Positions 34,050-44,537 are shown, counted from the first letter of the stretch. The stretch: 64,000 nt of DNA from an uncultured Lachnospiraceae bacterium (GCA_905209075.1 CAJLRL010000004.1:124001-188000); one strand, 5' to 3'. The notes: generated by a model not told the origin, from the letters alone. Made by a program: numbers and translations.

Positions 34050-35164
34050 AGGCATTAGGAATTATACTGGCTGGTGGAAATAATAATCGTATGAAAGGCC
34101 TTACACATGAAAGGGCTGCATCGGCAATGCCGGTAGCCGGAAGCTTCAAGGGTATTGATTTTGCCTTGAGCAGCATGACAAATTCCCACATTCAGACGGT
34201 TGCTGTACTTACACAATATAATGCCCGTTCGCTTAATGAACATCTAAGCTCATCCAAATGGTGGAATTTTGGCAGAAAGCAGGGAGGATTATATTTGTTT
34301 ACCCCTACCATCACTGCAGAAAACAGCGATTGGTACAGAGGAACAGCTGATGCAATGTACCAGAATATTGAATTTTTAAAACGCAGGCATGAGCCATATG
34401 TGATCATAAGCAGTGGAGACTGTGTATACAAACTTGATTTTAACAAAGTCCTTGAGTTCCATATTGAGAAAAAAGCAGACATTATAGTTGTGTGCAAGGA
34501 TATGCGTGCAGATGTCGATGTAAGCCGTTTTGGAGTAGTAAGGATGGGCGAAGACGGCAGACTTACTGAATTTGAGGAAAAGCCTATCATGGCACAGTCG
34601 AACACGATATCGACAGGTATCTATATCATAAGAAGACGCCAGCTTATTGAGATATTGGAGAATGCCGCAGAAGAAGGAAGATATGATTTTGTAAATGATG
34701 TGCTTGTCAGATACAAAAATATCAAGAAGATATATGGATATAAGATCAATTCATACTGGAGCAACATTGCGGATGTGGATGCATATTTTTCGACAAATAT
34801 GGATTTCCTAAGACCGGATGTAAGAAGCTTTTTCTTCAAAGAAGAACCGACCATATGCTCAAAGGTTGAAGATTTTCCGCCTGCCAAATATAATCCGGGG
34901 GCAGATGTGAATAACAGCCTTATATCCAGTGGATGCATTATAAATGGAAAAGTAAAGAATTCCATATTATTCGGGCAGGTATTTATTGGGAAAAATTGTG
35001 AGATCATTAATTCCATAATATTGGATGACGTATATATAGGAGACAATACAAGGGTAGAAAACTGTATAGTAGACAGCAATACAACACTTAATCCTAATAC
35101 ATATTATTGTGGAAAAGATGAAATAAAAGTTGTGTCTGAGGATAATGACAGATACGTAATCTAA
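34046..35164 (+). CDS. glgD: GlgD-type regulatory subunit of ADP-glucose pyrophosphorylase
   Basis: 372 residues. It is homologous to GlgC but has a degenerate nucleotide loop (LAGGNNNRMKGLTHE) and SSGDCVYKLDF where the catalytic subunit has SGDHIYKMDY. GlgD-type proteins of Firmicutes pair with GlgC as a modulatory subunit. A short beta-helix domain ends the protein. Its ATG overlaps the glgC stop (ATGA). Confidence 0.93.
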   Translation: MKALGIILAGGNNNRMKGLTHERAASAMPVAGSFKGIDFALSSMTNSHIQTVAVLTQYNARSLNEHLSSSKWWNFGRKQGGLYLFTPTITAENSDWYRGTADAMYQNIEFLKRRHEPYVIISSGDCVYKLDFNKVLEFHIEKKADIIVVCKDMRADVDVSRFGVVRMGEDGRLTEFEEKPIMAQSNTISTGIYIIRRRQLIEILENAAEEGRYDFVNDVLVRYKNIKKIYGYKINSYWSNIADVDAYFSTNMDFLRPDVRSFFFKEEPTICSKVEDFPPAKYNPGADVNNSLISSGCIINGKVKNSILFGQVFIGKNCEIINSIILDDVYIGDNTRVENCIVDSNTTLNPNTYYCGKDEIKVVSEDNDRYVI

Positions 35165-35190
35165 CAAAAAACAGACGAGGGGGACAAAAA

Positions 35191-35454
35191 ATGCAGATTA
35201 CAGACATCAGAATTCGTAAAGTAGATAAAGAAGGAAAAATGAAAGCTGTAGTATCAATCACGATTGATGACGAATTCGTAGTTCACGACATCAAAATTAT
35301 CGAAGGAGAGAAGGGTCTTTTTATTGCGATGCCAAGCCGCAAAGCAAATGATGGGGAGTATAGAGACATAGCACATCCAATCAATTCAGGTACGCGTGAA
35401 AATATCCAGAAATTGATATTGGATAAATATAAAGCAGAGATTGAAACTGCTTAG
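35191..35454 (+). CDS. spoVG: SpoVG RNA-binding regulator
   Basis: 87 residues starting MQITDIRIRKVDKEGKMKAV and containing FIAMPSRK, the SpoVG signature. Known members bind RNA or DNA and act in sporulation, division and virulence control. It is 26 bp after glgD and preceded by a GAGGGGG site. It ends at a strong terminator. Confidence 0.96.
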   Translation: MQITDIRIRKVDKEGKMKAVVSITIDDEFVVHDIKIIEGEKGLFIAMPSRKANDGEYRDIAHPINSGTRENIQKLILDKYKAEIETA

Positions 35455-35472
35455 GTATATGAACTATAATAG

Positions 35473-35500
35473 GGACAGATGCGAAAGCATCTGTCCTTTT
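35473..35500 (+). terminator. Terminator of glgC-glgD-spoVG
   Basis: A perfect 10-bp stem GGACAGATGC/GCATCTGTCC with a GAAA tetraloop, followed by TTTT. Confidence 0.9.
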
Positions 35501-35559
35501 AAGTTATAAACAATTAGCTATACTATTCGTCATAATGTGTGGCCATGGGAGGTACTGAT

Positions 35560-36342
35560 ATGATCATAAACAGAGATAATATAAAAAACACATTTGCAGA
35601 ATATACTGATAAATACAACTCAGAAGATCCGAAGATAAAACTTAAAATAGACCATACTTATCGCGTGGCAGATTTATGTGAGAAAATAGCACAGTCGATT
35701 GACACTGACACAAATAAATGTGACATAGCATGGCTTATAGGAATGCTTCATGATGTAGGAAGGTTTGAACAGATAAAAAGGTATGGGACGTTTAATGATT
35801 CAGAGTCTGTAGATCATGCGAATTTTGGAGCTGATCTTCTTTTTAAAGACAATCTGATAGAAGATTATGTGCCGGATTTTTATAGTGACAAATATGCAAA
35901 AATCGTAGAAACCGCGATAAGAAGCCACAGCTGCTTCAGGCTTGATGAATCGCTTGATGAGGAAACCCTTATGTTTTGCAATATAATAAGGGATGCGGAT
36001 AAAATAGATATATTTAAGGTAAACATAGACACTCCGGTTGAGGAAATATATAATGTTACAACAAAAGATCTTAAGAATTCAGAAATAACACCTGAAGTTA
36101 TGCAGGCATTTGATGAGCGGCATGCGGTACTCCGTTCACTAAAAAAGACGGCGGTTGATAATGTTGCCGGACACATTGCACTTGCGTTTGAACTCGTATA
36201 TCCAATCAGCTTAAAGATTACTAAAGAGCAGGGATATCTTGATGAAATGATGGATTTTAAGTCAGACAACATGCATACAAATGATCAGTTTAAACAGATA
36301 AGAAGAAAGATAGATGAATATGTACAAAATAAGAATAGATAA
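35560..36342 (+). CDS. HD-domain phosphohydrolase
   Basis: 260 residues. The HD motif appears as HTYRVADLCEKIAQS, LIGMLHDVGRFEQ (the HD pair) and a later RDADKIDIFKVN. This is the metal-dependent phosphohydrolase superfamily; the substrate cannot be told. The ATG at 35560 follows GGGAGG. Its 3' end overlaps the glycosylase gene by 29 bp. Confidence 0.8.
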   Translation: MIINRDNIKNTFAEYTDKYNSEDPKIKLKIDHTYRVADLCEKIAQSIDTDTNKCDIAWLIGMLHDVGRFEQIKRYGTFNDSESVDHANFGADLLFKDNLIEDYVPDFYSDKYAKIVETAIRSHSCFRLDESLDEETLMFCNIIRDADKIDIFKVNIDTPVEEIYNVTTKDLKNSEITPEVMQAFDERHAVLRSLKKTAVDNVAGHIALAFELVYPISLKITKEQGYLDEMMDFKSDNMHTNDQFKQIRRKIDEYVQNKNR

Positions 36343-37129
36343 TTTTGATCTGGAACAGGTCGCAAAAAGTGGTCAATGCTTCAGATGGATAAAAAATGGC
36401 GAAAATACATATAATATAGCGGCTTTTGGCAGAGAAGTAGATATAACCCAGAACGGAAATGAATTTACACTCAGCTGTGATGAGGATGAATGGAACAATA
36501 TATGGAAGGACTATCTGGATATAGACACAGATTATGGAAAGATAGCAAAGCTGATAGAAGAAGGGGATGATGAACATCTAAAGGAGGCATACCGGCTTGG
36601 CTTTGGAGTCAGGATATTAAAACAGGATCTGTGGGAGATCATAGTAACCTTTATGATCTCACAAAATAACAATATAAAACGGATAACAAACAGTGTTGAG
36701 CTTCTATGCAGCAGGTGCGGAAGAACTTTACAGGGCAGTATGGCAAGATATGATTTTCCAAAACCGGACGAAGCAGGGGATGAAATATTCGAAGACCGGA
36801 GTATGGGATTTGGATACAGAGCAGCATATTTAAGGGAGTTGTTTGAATTTGCCCGCATGACACCGGACTGGCTTGATAATCTGAAAAAAATGAGCTATGA
36901 TGAGGCAATGGCAGAACTGCTGAAGAGAAAAGGAATAGGTAAAAAGGTGGCGGACTGTATATGTCTTTTCGGACTTCATCATGTTGATGCTTTTCCGATA
37001 GATACACATGTAAAGCAGCTTCTGAACGAATATTACAAAGATGGTTTTGACTTTGAAAGATACAAAGGTGTTGCAGGAATCATCCAGCAGTATTTATTTT
37101 ATTATGAACTTATCAAGGAGAAAAAATAA
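36314..37129 (+). CDS. OGG1-type 8-oxoguanine DNA glycosylase/AP lyase
   Basis: 271 residues. The helix-hairpin-helix GIGKKVADC carries the catalytic Lys211, and the conserved Asp230 sits in FPIDTHVK. Lys and Asp are 19 residues apart, as in human OGG1 (249 and 268). The N-terminal SGQCFRWIKNGENTY matches OGG1-type beta-sheet domains. It removes 8-oxoguanine from DNA. ATG at 36314 or 36320 could both serve. It overlaps the HD gene upstream and pth downstream. Confidence 0.9.
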   Translation: MNMYKIRIDNFDLEQVAKSGQCFRWIKNGENTYNIAAFGREVDITQNGNEFTLSCDEDEWNNIWKDYLDIDTDYGKIAKLIEEGDDEHLKEAYRLGFGVRILKQDLWEIIVTFMISQNNNIKRITNSVELLCSRCGRTLQGSMARYDFPKPDEAGDEIFEDRSMGFGYRAAYLRELFEFARMTPDWLDNLKKMSYDEAMAELLKRKGIGKKVADCICLFGLHHVDAFPIDTHVKQLLNEYYKDGFDFERYKGVAGIIQQYLFYYELIKEKK

Positions 37130-37689
37130 TGTTTGTTATAGTAGGACTTGGAAATCCTGACAAAAAATATGAGCATACAAGACATAATATAGGATTTGAT
37201 GTGGTAGATGCGCTTGCAGCGAAATACAATATAGATATAAAGGATAAAAAGCATAAGGCACTCTGTGGAACCGGTGTGATCGAGGGTATGAAGGTACTTC
37301 TTGTAAAACCACAGACATATATGAACTTAAGCGGAGAATCGGTAGCTGATGTTGTCAATTTTTATAAGATAGACCCGGAAGAAGATATGATAGTGATCTT
37401 TGATGATATTTCTCTTGAACCGGGAAGGATAAGAATACGCAAAAAAGGAAGCGCCGGTGGACATAACGGAATAAAAAATATAATAGCAATGACAGGAACA
37501 AGCGGCTTTAAGCGCATAAAAGTCGGTGTTGGAGAAAAACCGCAGGGCTGGGATCTGGCGGATCATGTACTTGGAAGATTCAGTGATGAAGACAGACAAA
37601 ATGTAGAAGAAGCGATAAAAAACGCAATGGATGCAGCAGTACTCATTATGCAGGATGAGACTGACCGGGCAATGAATTTGTATAATTAA
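37129..37689 (+). CDS. pth: Peptidyl-tRNA hydrolase
   Basis: 186 residues. The active-site His19 is in YEHTRHNIGFD, Asn9 in VGLGNPD, and the Asp in VIFDDISLEPG. GSAGGHNGIKNI is the substrate-binding loop. It recycles peptidyl-tRNAs from aborted translation. Its ATG overlaps the previous stop (TAATG). Confidence 0.97.
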   Translation: MFVIVGLGNPDKKYEHTRHNIGFDVVDALAAKYNIDIKDKKHKALCGTGVIEGMKVLLVKPQTYMNLSGESVADVVNFYKIDPEEDMIVIFDDISLEPGRIRIRKKGSAGGHNGIKNIIAMTGTSGFKRIKVGVGEKPQGWDLADHVLGRFSDEDRQNVEEAIKNAMDAAVLIMQDETDRAMNLYN

Positions 37690-37717
37690 CCCAGATTCCA
37701 TATATAGGAGTGATGTT

Positions 37718-40700
37718 ATGAAAGCATTTACAAAACCTCTTTTTGACCTTGCCGGTTTTGATGAGATGACAAAAACCGCAGAAAATAATAAGGGACTTAT
37801 ATCCGTAACAGGATGCATAGATGCCCAGAAGCCGCAAATGATATATGCATTTGGCGGCGATAAAAAAAACAAATTAATAGTAACTTTTCATGAACAAAAG
37901 GCCAAGGAACTGTACGAGGAGTACAGTTTTTTTGACCGGGAGGTAGTGTATTATCCGGCAAAGGATATGTTGTTTTACCAATCAGACATAAGAGGAAACC
38001 TGCTTACGGCAGAGCGGATCAAGGCACTTAAAGCGATTAGGGAAAATGAACATGTGACGCTTGTTACAACCTTCGATGCCCTTATGAATACGATGGCACC
38101 ACTTGAAAGCATGTGGGACAGTGTATTAAGCCTGGAAAGTGGCCAGACGGCTGATATGGAGGAACTTACTGCAGCTCTTGTAAGAATGGGCTACGAAAAA
38201 GAATATCAGGTAGAAACAATAGGACAGTTTTCTGTAAGAGGAGGTATTCTGGATATTTTTCCGCTTACGGAAGAAAATCCTATAAGAATAGAATTCTGGG
38301 GAGACGAGATAGATACGATCCGGTATTTTGACTGCGAAAGCCAGAAGTCAATAGAGTCTGTGGATGAAATATCCATATACCCGGCAAGTGAGATCGTTCT
38401 TACCGATGAAAAGAAGAGTGAAGGAATACAAAAAATGTTGGATGAGGCTGAAAGAGTCTCAGAAAAATTGCGCAAGGACATGAAAACTGAGGAAGCATAC
38501 AGGGTAAGCTCAACGGCGAAGGAACTCGCAGAAGAGTGGGGAGAATTGTCAATGTATGCTGGAATGGATGCATTTTTATCATATTTTTTTGATGAAAAAG
38601 TAGGATTGCTGGATTATTTCGATAAAGATAATACCCTTATTTTTTTTGATGAGCTTACGAGATGCTTTGAGCAGGGAAAACTTACAGAGACAGAAGTTTC
38701 TGAAAGCATGAAACACAGGCTGGCATCAGGATATGTTCTTCCGGGACAGATGGATGAGCTTTTTTTGCATAAGCAGATTGCAGCAAAGCTTGATAAATTT
38801 TCCTGTATTTCATTGGCTGCACTTGATACAAAATCAAACGGGATAAAGCTCAATGGACAGTATGCGATACATTGTCAGAGCGTAAGTGCATATAATAACA
38901 GCTTTGAGCTTCTCATAAAAGATTTAAAAAGATACAGGAAAAACGGATACAGGGTGATTTTGTTATCTGGTTCAAAAACCAGGGCAGAAAGACTGGCACA
39001 GGATATAACAGATGAAGGTCTGCCGTGCTTTTTTACAGAGGATTATGACCATGAATTGTGCGAAGGACAGATAATGGTGTGCTTCGGAAAAGTAAGGCGT
39101 GGCTTTGAGTATCCGATATTAAAATTTGCCGTTATAACAGAGTCAGATATATTTGGCGCTGAAAAGAAAAGAAAGAAAAAGAAACACAGAACATATGAGG
39201 GGGAAAAGATACAAAGCTTTACCGACCTTGCTGTTGGGGATTATGTCGTACACGAAAATCATGGACTTGGAATATATAAAGGCATTGAAAAGATAGAGGT
39301 TGACAGAAAAGTCAAAGACTATATAAAAATAGAATACCAGGGTGGAAGCAACCTTTATATACTGGCAACCCAGCTTGACCAGATACAGAAATATGCAGGC
39401 AGGGATGCAAGAAAACCAAAGCTTAACAAACTTGGCGGCCAGGAATGGACTAAAACAAAAAATCGTGTGCGGGGAGCTGTAAAAGAAATTGCAGCAGATC
39501 TTGTAAAGCTGTATGCACAACGTGAGGAGCAAAACGGATATGCATACGGACCGGATACGATATGGCAGAGAGAATTTGAAGAATTATTTCCGTTTGAAGA
39601 AACAGAAGATCAGATAATGGCAATCGATGCCACAAAGCAGGACATGCAAAGCCACAAGATAATGGATCGGCTCATATGTGGTGATGTAGGATATGGAAAG
39701 ACAGAGATTGCGATAAGGGCAGCTTTTAAAGCTGTTCAGGAAGGCAAACAGGTTGCATATCTTGCACCGACAACAATACTTGCGCAGCAGATTTATAACA
39801 CATTTTCGCAGAGGATGAAAGATTTTCCTGTAAATGTCGACCTTATGTGCAGATTCAGGACTGCAGCAGAACAGAAAAAGACAATAGAAAATTTAAAAAA
39901 AGGACAGGTAGATATAGTTGTCGGAACACACAGGATACTGTCAAAAGATGTCGTGTTTAAGGATCTGGGGCTTCTGGTAATAGATGAGGAGCAGCGTTTT
40001 GGTGTTGCCCACAAAGAGAAGATAAAACAGCTTAAGGTAAATGTGGATGTGCTTACACTGACTGCTACACCGATCCCGCGTACTCTCCATATGAGCCTTA
40101 TTGGAATAAGGGATATGAGTGTTCTTGAGGAACCACCTATGGACAGGGTCCCGATACAGACTTATGTTATGGAATATAATGAGGAGCTTGTCAGGGAAGC
40201 GATAAACAGGGAGCTTGCGAGAAAAGGACAGGTTTACTATGTATATAATAAGGTAAGGGATATAGATGAGGTTACGGCAAAAATCCAGGAGCTTGTGCCG
40301 GAGGCAAATGTTGCGTTTGCACATGGACAGATGAAAGAGACAGAGCTTGAAAAGATCATGTATCGTTTCATAAATGGAGAGATAGATGTTTTAGTATCGA
40401 CTACGATAATAGAAACAGGGCTTGATATTTCAAATGTCAATACAATGATAATACATGATGCTGATAATATGGGATTGTCACAGCTGTATCAGTTAAGAGG
40501 ACGTGTTGGACGTTCGAACCGGACAGCATACGCTTTTCTTATGTACAGGCGGAATAAAATGCTTAAGGAAATTGCAGAAAAAAGGCTTGCAGCAATAAAG
40601 GAATATTCTGATCTGGGAAGCGGCTTTAAGATCGCTATGAGGGATCTTGAGATAAGAGGAGCCGGAAATCTGCTTGGAGCACAGCAGAGCGGTCATATGG

Positions 40701-41248
40701 AGGCTGTTGGATATGATCTTTACTGCAAGATGTTAAGTGAAGCGGTAAAAGAGGCAAAAGGCATTGAAAGTGTGGAGGATAAGTTTGAGACAGCGATCGA
40801 TGTGTCGACAGATGCATATATACCGCCGTCATATATTTCAAACGAATTCCAAAAGCTTGACATTTACAAGCGGATTGCAGGCGTTGAAACAGAAGAAGAC
40901 GGAGATGAGATGTTAGAGGAGCTTATAGACAGATTCGGGGAACCGCCGAAATCTGTCATAAGTCTGCTTAATGTGGCAAGACTTAAAGCAGCCGCACACA
41001 GTGTATATATAAAAGAAATAAAACAAAATGGACAGATTTTAAAAATCACAATGTTTGAACGGGCAAAGATAGATCCTTCAGGGATACCTGATCTGATCGC
41101 AGAGTACAGGTCATCACTTAAATTTATGACTGATCAGGAAAATCCGTATTTTATGCTTGATATGGCAAACGGAGTAAAGAAAAAACAGCAGGATGTCCTT
41201 ATGGTTGTAGAAGAATTGACAGAAAACATTCGTAAATTTCTTATGTAA
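37718..41248 (+). CDS. mfd: Transcription-repair coupling factor
   Basis: 1176 residues, of full Mfd length. An N-terminal UvrB-like region (about 1-330) is followed by a CarD/RID-like RNAP-interaction domain (near residues 500-570, DYVVHENHGLGIYKGIEKI). The RecG-type translocase has Walker A GDVGYGKTEIA, DEEQRFGV and QLRGRVGRS, and a TRCF C-terminal domain closes the chain. It displaces stalled RNA polymerase and recruits UvrA. The pth-mfd arrangement is common in Firmicutes. Confidence 0.97.
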   Translation: MKAFTKPLFDLAGFDEMTKTAENNKGLISVTGCIDAQKPQMIYAFGGDKKNKLIVTFHEQKAKELYEEYSFFDREVVYYPAKDMLFYQSDIRGNLLTAERIKALKAIRENEHVTLVTTFDALMNTMAPLESMWDSVLSLESGQTADMEELTAALVRMGYEKEYQVETIGQFSVRGGILDIFPLTEENPIRIEFWGDEIDTIRYFDCESQKSIESVDEISIYPASEIVLTDEKKSEGIQKMLDEAERVSEKLRKDMKTEEAYRVSSTAKELAEEWGELSMYAGMDAFLSYFFDEKVGLLDYFDKDNTLIFFDELTRCFEQGKLTETEVSESMKHRLASGYVLPGQMDELFLHKQIAAKLDKFSCISLAALDTKSNGIKLNGQYAIHCQSVSAYNNSFELLIKDLKRYRKNGYRVILLSGSKTRAERLAQDITDEGLPCFFTEDYDHELCEGQIMVCFGKVRRGFEYPILKFAVITESDIFGAEKKRKKKKHRTYEGEKIQSFTDLAVGDYVVHENHGLGIYKGIEKIEVDRKVKDYIKIEYQGGSNLYILATQLDQIQKYAGRDARKPKLNKLGGQEWTKTKNRVRGAVKEIAADLVKLYAQREEQNGYAYGPDTIWQREFEELFPFEETEDQIMAIDATKQDMQSHKIMDRLICGDVGYGKTEIAIRAAFKAVQEGKQVAYLAPTTILAQQIYNTFSQRMKDFPVNVDLMCRFRTAAEQKKTIENLKKGQVDIVVGTHRILSKDVVFKDLGLLVIDEEQRFGVAHKEKIKQLKVNVDVLTLTATPIPRTLHMSLIGIRDMSVLEEPPMDRVPIQTYVMEYNEELVREAINRELARKGQVYYVYNKVRDIDEVTAKIQELVPEANVAFAHGQMKETELEKIMYRFINGEIDVLVSTTIIETGLDISNVNTMIIHDADNMGLSQLYQLRGRVGRSNRTAYAFLMYRRNKMLKEIAEKRLAAIKEYSDLGSGFKIAMRDLEIRGAGNLLGAQQSGHMEAVGYDLYCKMLSEAVKEAKGIESVEDKFETAIDVSTDAYIPPSYISNEFQKLDIYKRIAGVETEEDGDEMLEELIDRFGEPPKSVISLLNVARLKAAAHSVYIKEIKQNGQILKITMFERAKIDPSGIPDLIAEYRSSLKFMTDQENPYFMLDMANGVKKKQQDVLMVVEELTENIRKFLM

Positions 41249-41291
41249 AGTGAACAAAATTACAGAAAATTTTTATATAATGATAAAACTC

Positions 41292-41320
41292 TTGCGGTGA
41301 AGTCGTAAAAGCACTATAAT
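41292..41320 (+). promoter_or_regulatory. Promoter for the PrsA-like lipoprotein gene
   Basis: TTGCGG (41292-41297), a 17-bp spacer and TATAAT (41315-41320). The leader is about 55 nt and ends in a strong GGAGG. Confidence 0.65.
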
Positions 41321-41381
41321 ATACAAGCGATGCTATGCCAAAAATAGTATCAAAACAATGGATTTCCTTATAGGAGGATAT

Positions 41382-42608
41382 ATGAAAGCAAAGAAAATTG
41401 CAGCACTTTTGTTAGCTGCTTCACTTGCAGCCACAACATTTACGGGCTGCGCAATAAATAAAAACGCAACAGTGGCAACATTAAATGACGAAGATATTTC
41501 ACTTGGACTTGTAAATTTTATGATCAGATATGTCCAGGCTTCCAGTGATGACATGTATATTCAGTACATGGGTGAGGGATACTGGAATCAGAGCTATGGT
41601 GGAAATGGTACTGTACTTGACACATGGAAAGATAACGCTATCGAGCAGGTTCATGAGTTATACACACTTAAAGATCATATGTCAGATTATAATGTAGAGA
41701 TATCTGATGATGAGCAAAAGAAGATAGATGATGCCGCAAAGCAGTTTATGGATGACAATTCAGACGAAGCTATAGACGAGATGGGTGCGACAGAGGATAT
41801 TGTTAAGGAATATCTTAAACTTAGACTTATAAAGAGCAAGATGTATGCGGCAATCGTTGCAAATGCTGATTCGACAGTAACTGACGAGGAAGCAAATATG
41901 GCTGCATACACAATGATACAGATCGATTATGCCGGTCATTACGATTCAAGCTACCAGTATCAGGCATATAGTGATGAAGAAAAAGCGCAGTTTAAGCAGC
42001 AGGCTGATCTTTTAGCACAGACAATTTCAAATGGAGCATCAATGGAGGATGCCGCACAGGCAGTCGGACTTACTACAACAACAGGAACATATGCGACATA
42101 TGTAGACCCATCTACAGCATCTGATGACAGTGAGGATTCTACAGAAAGTACTGAATCAGAGAATACAGAGAGCAGCAGTCCAAAGAAAGAGGACAGTGTA
42201 TACACGACAAACTCGATCGATAGTGCAGTGGTAGATGCCCTTAATTCGCTTGAAGAGGGACAGACATCTGATATGATCACAACAGACAGCTCATACTATT
42301 TTGTACGTCTCGACAGCAAGACAGACAGCGATGCGACAGAATCAAACAGAAAAACTGTTAAAGGAAATAAAGATGATAAGTATTACAATGGTATAATTTC
42401 TGACTGGCAGGACGATGAAAAATGGCAAGTAAAAGAAAAACAGCTGAACAAAATAGATATTCATAATTACTTTACAACAAAAACAGAGTCTACAGAAACA
42501 GAATCATCACAGACAGAATCTACTGTATCGGATGATACAGAGTTTGTACCTGTAACAGAGACAACAGAGGCAGTGCAGGCAACAGAAACGACAGAGAGTG
42601 AACAGTAA
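41382..42608 (+). CDS. PrsA/SurA-like lipoprotein, probable extracytoplasmic foldase
   Basis: 408 residues. A signal peptide with lipobox TFTGC at residues 19-23 marks a lipoprotein. The middle holds a SurA-N-like helical region and a parvulin-like segment (SLEEGQTSDMITTDSSYYFVRL). It matches PrsA-type proteins that help fold exported proteins, although the parvulin domain is diverged and enzymatic activity is uncertain. The C-terminal 40 residues are a low-complexity Thr/Glu/Ser tail. It overlaps aroK by a base. Confidence 0.7.
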   Translation: MKAKKIAALLLAASLAATTFTGCAINKNATVATLNDEDISLGLVNFMIRYVQASSDDMYIQYMGEGYWNQSYGGNGTVLDTWKDNAIEQVHELYTLKDHMSDYNVEISDDEQKKIDDAAKQFMDDNSDEAIDEMGATEDIVKEYLKLRLIKSKMYAAIVANADSTVTDEEANMAAYTMIQIDYAGHYDSSYQYQAYSDEEKAQFKQQADLLAQTISNGASMEDAAQAVGLTTTTGTYATYVDPSTASDDSEDSTESTESENTESSSPKKEDSVYTTNSIDSAVVDALNSLEEGQTSDMITTDSSYYFVRLDSKTDSDATESNRKTVKGNKDDKYYNGIISDWQDDEKWQVKEKQLNKIDIHNYFTTKTESTETESSQTESTVSDDTEFVPVTETTEAVQATETTESEQ

Positions 42609-43108
42609 TGAAAGACAATATAGTACTTATCGGGATGCCCGGGGTTGGAAAAAGCACGGTAGGAGTTATCCTTGCAAAGATGATCGGTTATCAGTTTACA
42701 GATGCGGATCTTCTTATTCAGAAGCAGGAGGGAAAATTGCTTCATGAGATCATTGCTGAAAAAGGAACGGATGGTTTCATAGAAATCGAAGAACGTGTAA
42801 ATGCATCAATCGAAGCAAGCCACACGATAATAGCTACCGGAGGCTCGGTTGTATATGGAAAAAAAGCCATGGAGCATTTAAGCTGTATAGGAACTGTTGT
42901 GTATCTGAAGGTTCCTTATGATACACTCGAGAAAAGACTTGAGGATATAAAGGGCAGGGGTGTGGTCCTTAAAGAAGGACAGACACTTCGGACTCTTTAT
43001 GATGAGAGAACCCCATTATACGAGAAGTATGCAGATATTGAGATTTCAGAAGATGGTCTTAATGTAGAGCAGACTGTCGAAAAATTGCTTGAAAGATTGA
43101 ACAAATAG
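42608..43108 (+). CDS. aroK: Shikimate kinase
   Basis: 166 residues. The P-loop GMPGVGKST is at 9-17, TDADLLIQ gives the shikimate-binding Asp, and the lid is around DIKGRGVVL. It phosphorylates shikimate in aromatic synthesis. The ATG overlaps the previous stop codon. Confidence 0.92.
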   Translation: MKDNIVLIGMPGVGKSTVGVILAKMIGYQFTDADLLIQKQEGKLLHEIIAEKGTDGFIEIEERVNASIEASHTIIATGGSVVYGKKAMEHLSCIGTVVYLKVPYDTLEKRLEDIKGRGVVLKEGQTLRTLYDERTPLYEKYADIEISEDGLNVEQTVEKLLERLNK

Positions 43109-43167
43109 GTTTTTAACGAATATTATATTAGGAGGAAGTTTGACTCCTGAATTCTTAGAGGTGAAAT

Positions 43168-44460
43168 ATGGAACAGTACGTGATCAAAGGTGGAAATCCT
43201 TTATACGGTGAAGTTGAAATCGGTGGAGCCAAAAACGCAGCTCTTGCTATTTTGGCCGCTGCTATAATGACAGACGAGACTGTAACAATAGATAATCTGC
43301 CGAATGTCAGAGATATAAATGTACTTCTGCAGGCGATAGAAGAAATTGGAGCTCATGTAGAAAGAGTTGATGTGCATAAAGTAAAGATAAACGGATCTTT
43401 TATACGTGGTGTAAATGTTGATAATGAGTTTATCAGAAAGATTCGTGCATCATACTATCTTATAGGAGCATTACTCGGAAAATACAGACATGCAGAGGTA
43501 GCTCTTCCTGGCGGATGTGACATCGGAAGCAGACCTATAGATCTCCATATGAAGGGATTTAGGTCTATGGGAGCTGAAGTTGACATAGCTCATGGTCTTG
43601 TTGTAGCTAAGGCTGAAAAATTAAACGGAACACATATCTATCTGGATAAAGTGTCAGTTGGTGCAACGATCAATATAATGATGGCAGCATCTATGGCAGA
43701 AGGAAAGACTGTCATTGAGAATGCAGCAAAAGAGCCACATGTAGTAGACGTAGCGAACTTCCTCAACAGTATGGGCGCAAATATCAGAGGCGCCGGTACG
43801 GATGTGATCAGGATAGTTGGAGTAGAGAAGCTTCATAAGACAGAGTATTCAGTAATACCAGATCAGATCGAGGCAGGTACATTTATGTTTGCTGTAGCAG
43901 CAGCAGGAGGAGATGTTCTGGTAAAAGATGTAATACCTAAGCATCTTGAAGCTACAACAGCAAAACTTCTGGAGGTTGGATGTAAAGTCGAAGAATTCGA
44001 TGATTCTGTACGTGTTATATCTGACGGAAAATTAAAACATACACAGGTTACAACGCTTCCGTATCCGGGATTTCCTACGGATATGCAGCCACAGATGGCA
44101 GTTCTCCTTGGTATTGCAGAGGGAACAAGCACTGTGACAGAGAGTATATTCGAAAATCGTTTTAAATACGTTGATGAGCTTACACGCATGGGAGCAGATA
44201 TTAAGGTAGAGAGCAATATCGCTATAATAAGCGGCGTAAACAGATATACAGGTGCGCGTGTGAATGCGCCGGATCTAAGAGCAGGAGCAGCGCTGGTGAT
44301 AGCAGGTCTTGCGGCCGATGGAATAACTGTCGTCGACGATATTTATTACATTGAGCGCGGATATGAAGCTTTAGAAGATAAGCTTACAAAAATCGGAGCC
44401 ACAATTGCAAAAGTAGAAGATGAAAAAGAACTACAGAAATTTATTTTAAAAGTTTCATAG
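43168..44460 (+). CDS. murA: UDP-N-acetylglucosamine 1-carboxyvinyltransferase
   Basis: 430 residues. First committed step of peptidoglycan synthesis. The fosfomycin-target Cys117 is present in LPGGCDIGSRPIDLH, along with GGAKNAALAIL at the N-terminus. The start ATG is preceded by AGAGGTG. It ends near a bidirectional terminator. The enzyme is a second cell-wall enzyme in the window besides MurC, but they are in different operons. Confidence 0.96.
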   Translation: MEQYVIKGGNPLYGEVEIGGAKNAALAILAAAIMTDETVTIDNLPNVRDINVLLQAIEEIGAHVERVDVHKVKINGSFIRGVNVDNEFIRKIRASYYLIGALLGKYRHAEVALPGGCDIGSRPIDLHMKGFRSMGAEVDIAHGLVVAKAEKLNGTHIYLDKVSVGATINIMMAASMAEGKTVIENAAKEPHVVDVANFLNSMGANIRGAGTDVIRIVGVEKLHKTEYSVIPDQIEAGTFMFAVAAAGGDVLVKDVIPKHLEATTAKLLEVGCKVEEFDDSVRVISDGKLKHTQVTTLPYPGFPTDMQPQMAVLLGIAEGTSTVTESIFENRFKYVDELTRMGADIKVESNIAIISGVNRYTGARVNAPDLRAGAALVIAGLAADGITVVDDIYYIERGYEALEDKLTKIGATIAKVEDEKELQKFILKVS

Positions 44461-44488
44461 ATGATGGAGCATTTATAGTGACAGATAT

Positions 44489-44537
44489 AAAAAGAACATG
44501 AAATACATTTAACAGATGTATTTCATGTTCTTTTTTA
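44489..44537. terminator. Bidirectional terminator between murA and the HD-GYP gene
   Basis: A perfect 20-bp stem, with left arm 44489-44508 and right arm 44516-44535. A-run and T-run flank it, so it serves both convergent transcripts. Confidence 0.92.

Noticed and set aside
43168..44460. Loss of the fosfomycin-target cysteine in MurA
   Set aside because: At first sight CDIGSR looked like the Asp variant, but Cys117 is present; only the following Thr is replaced by Asp.
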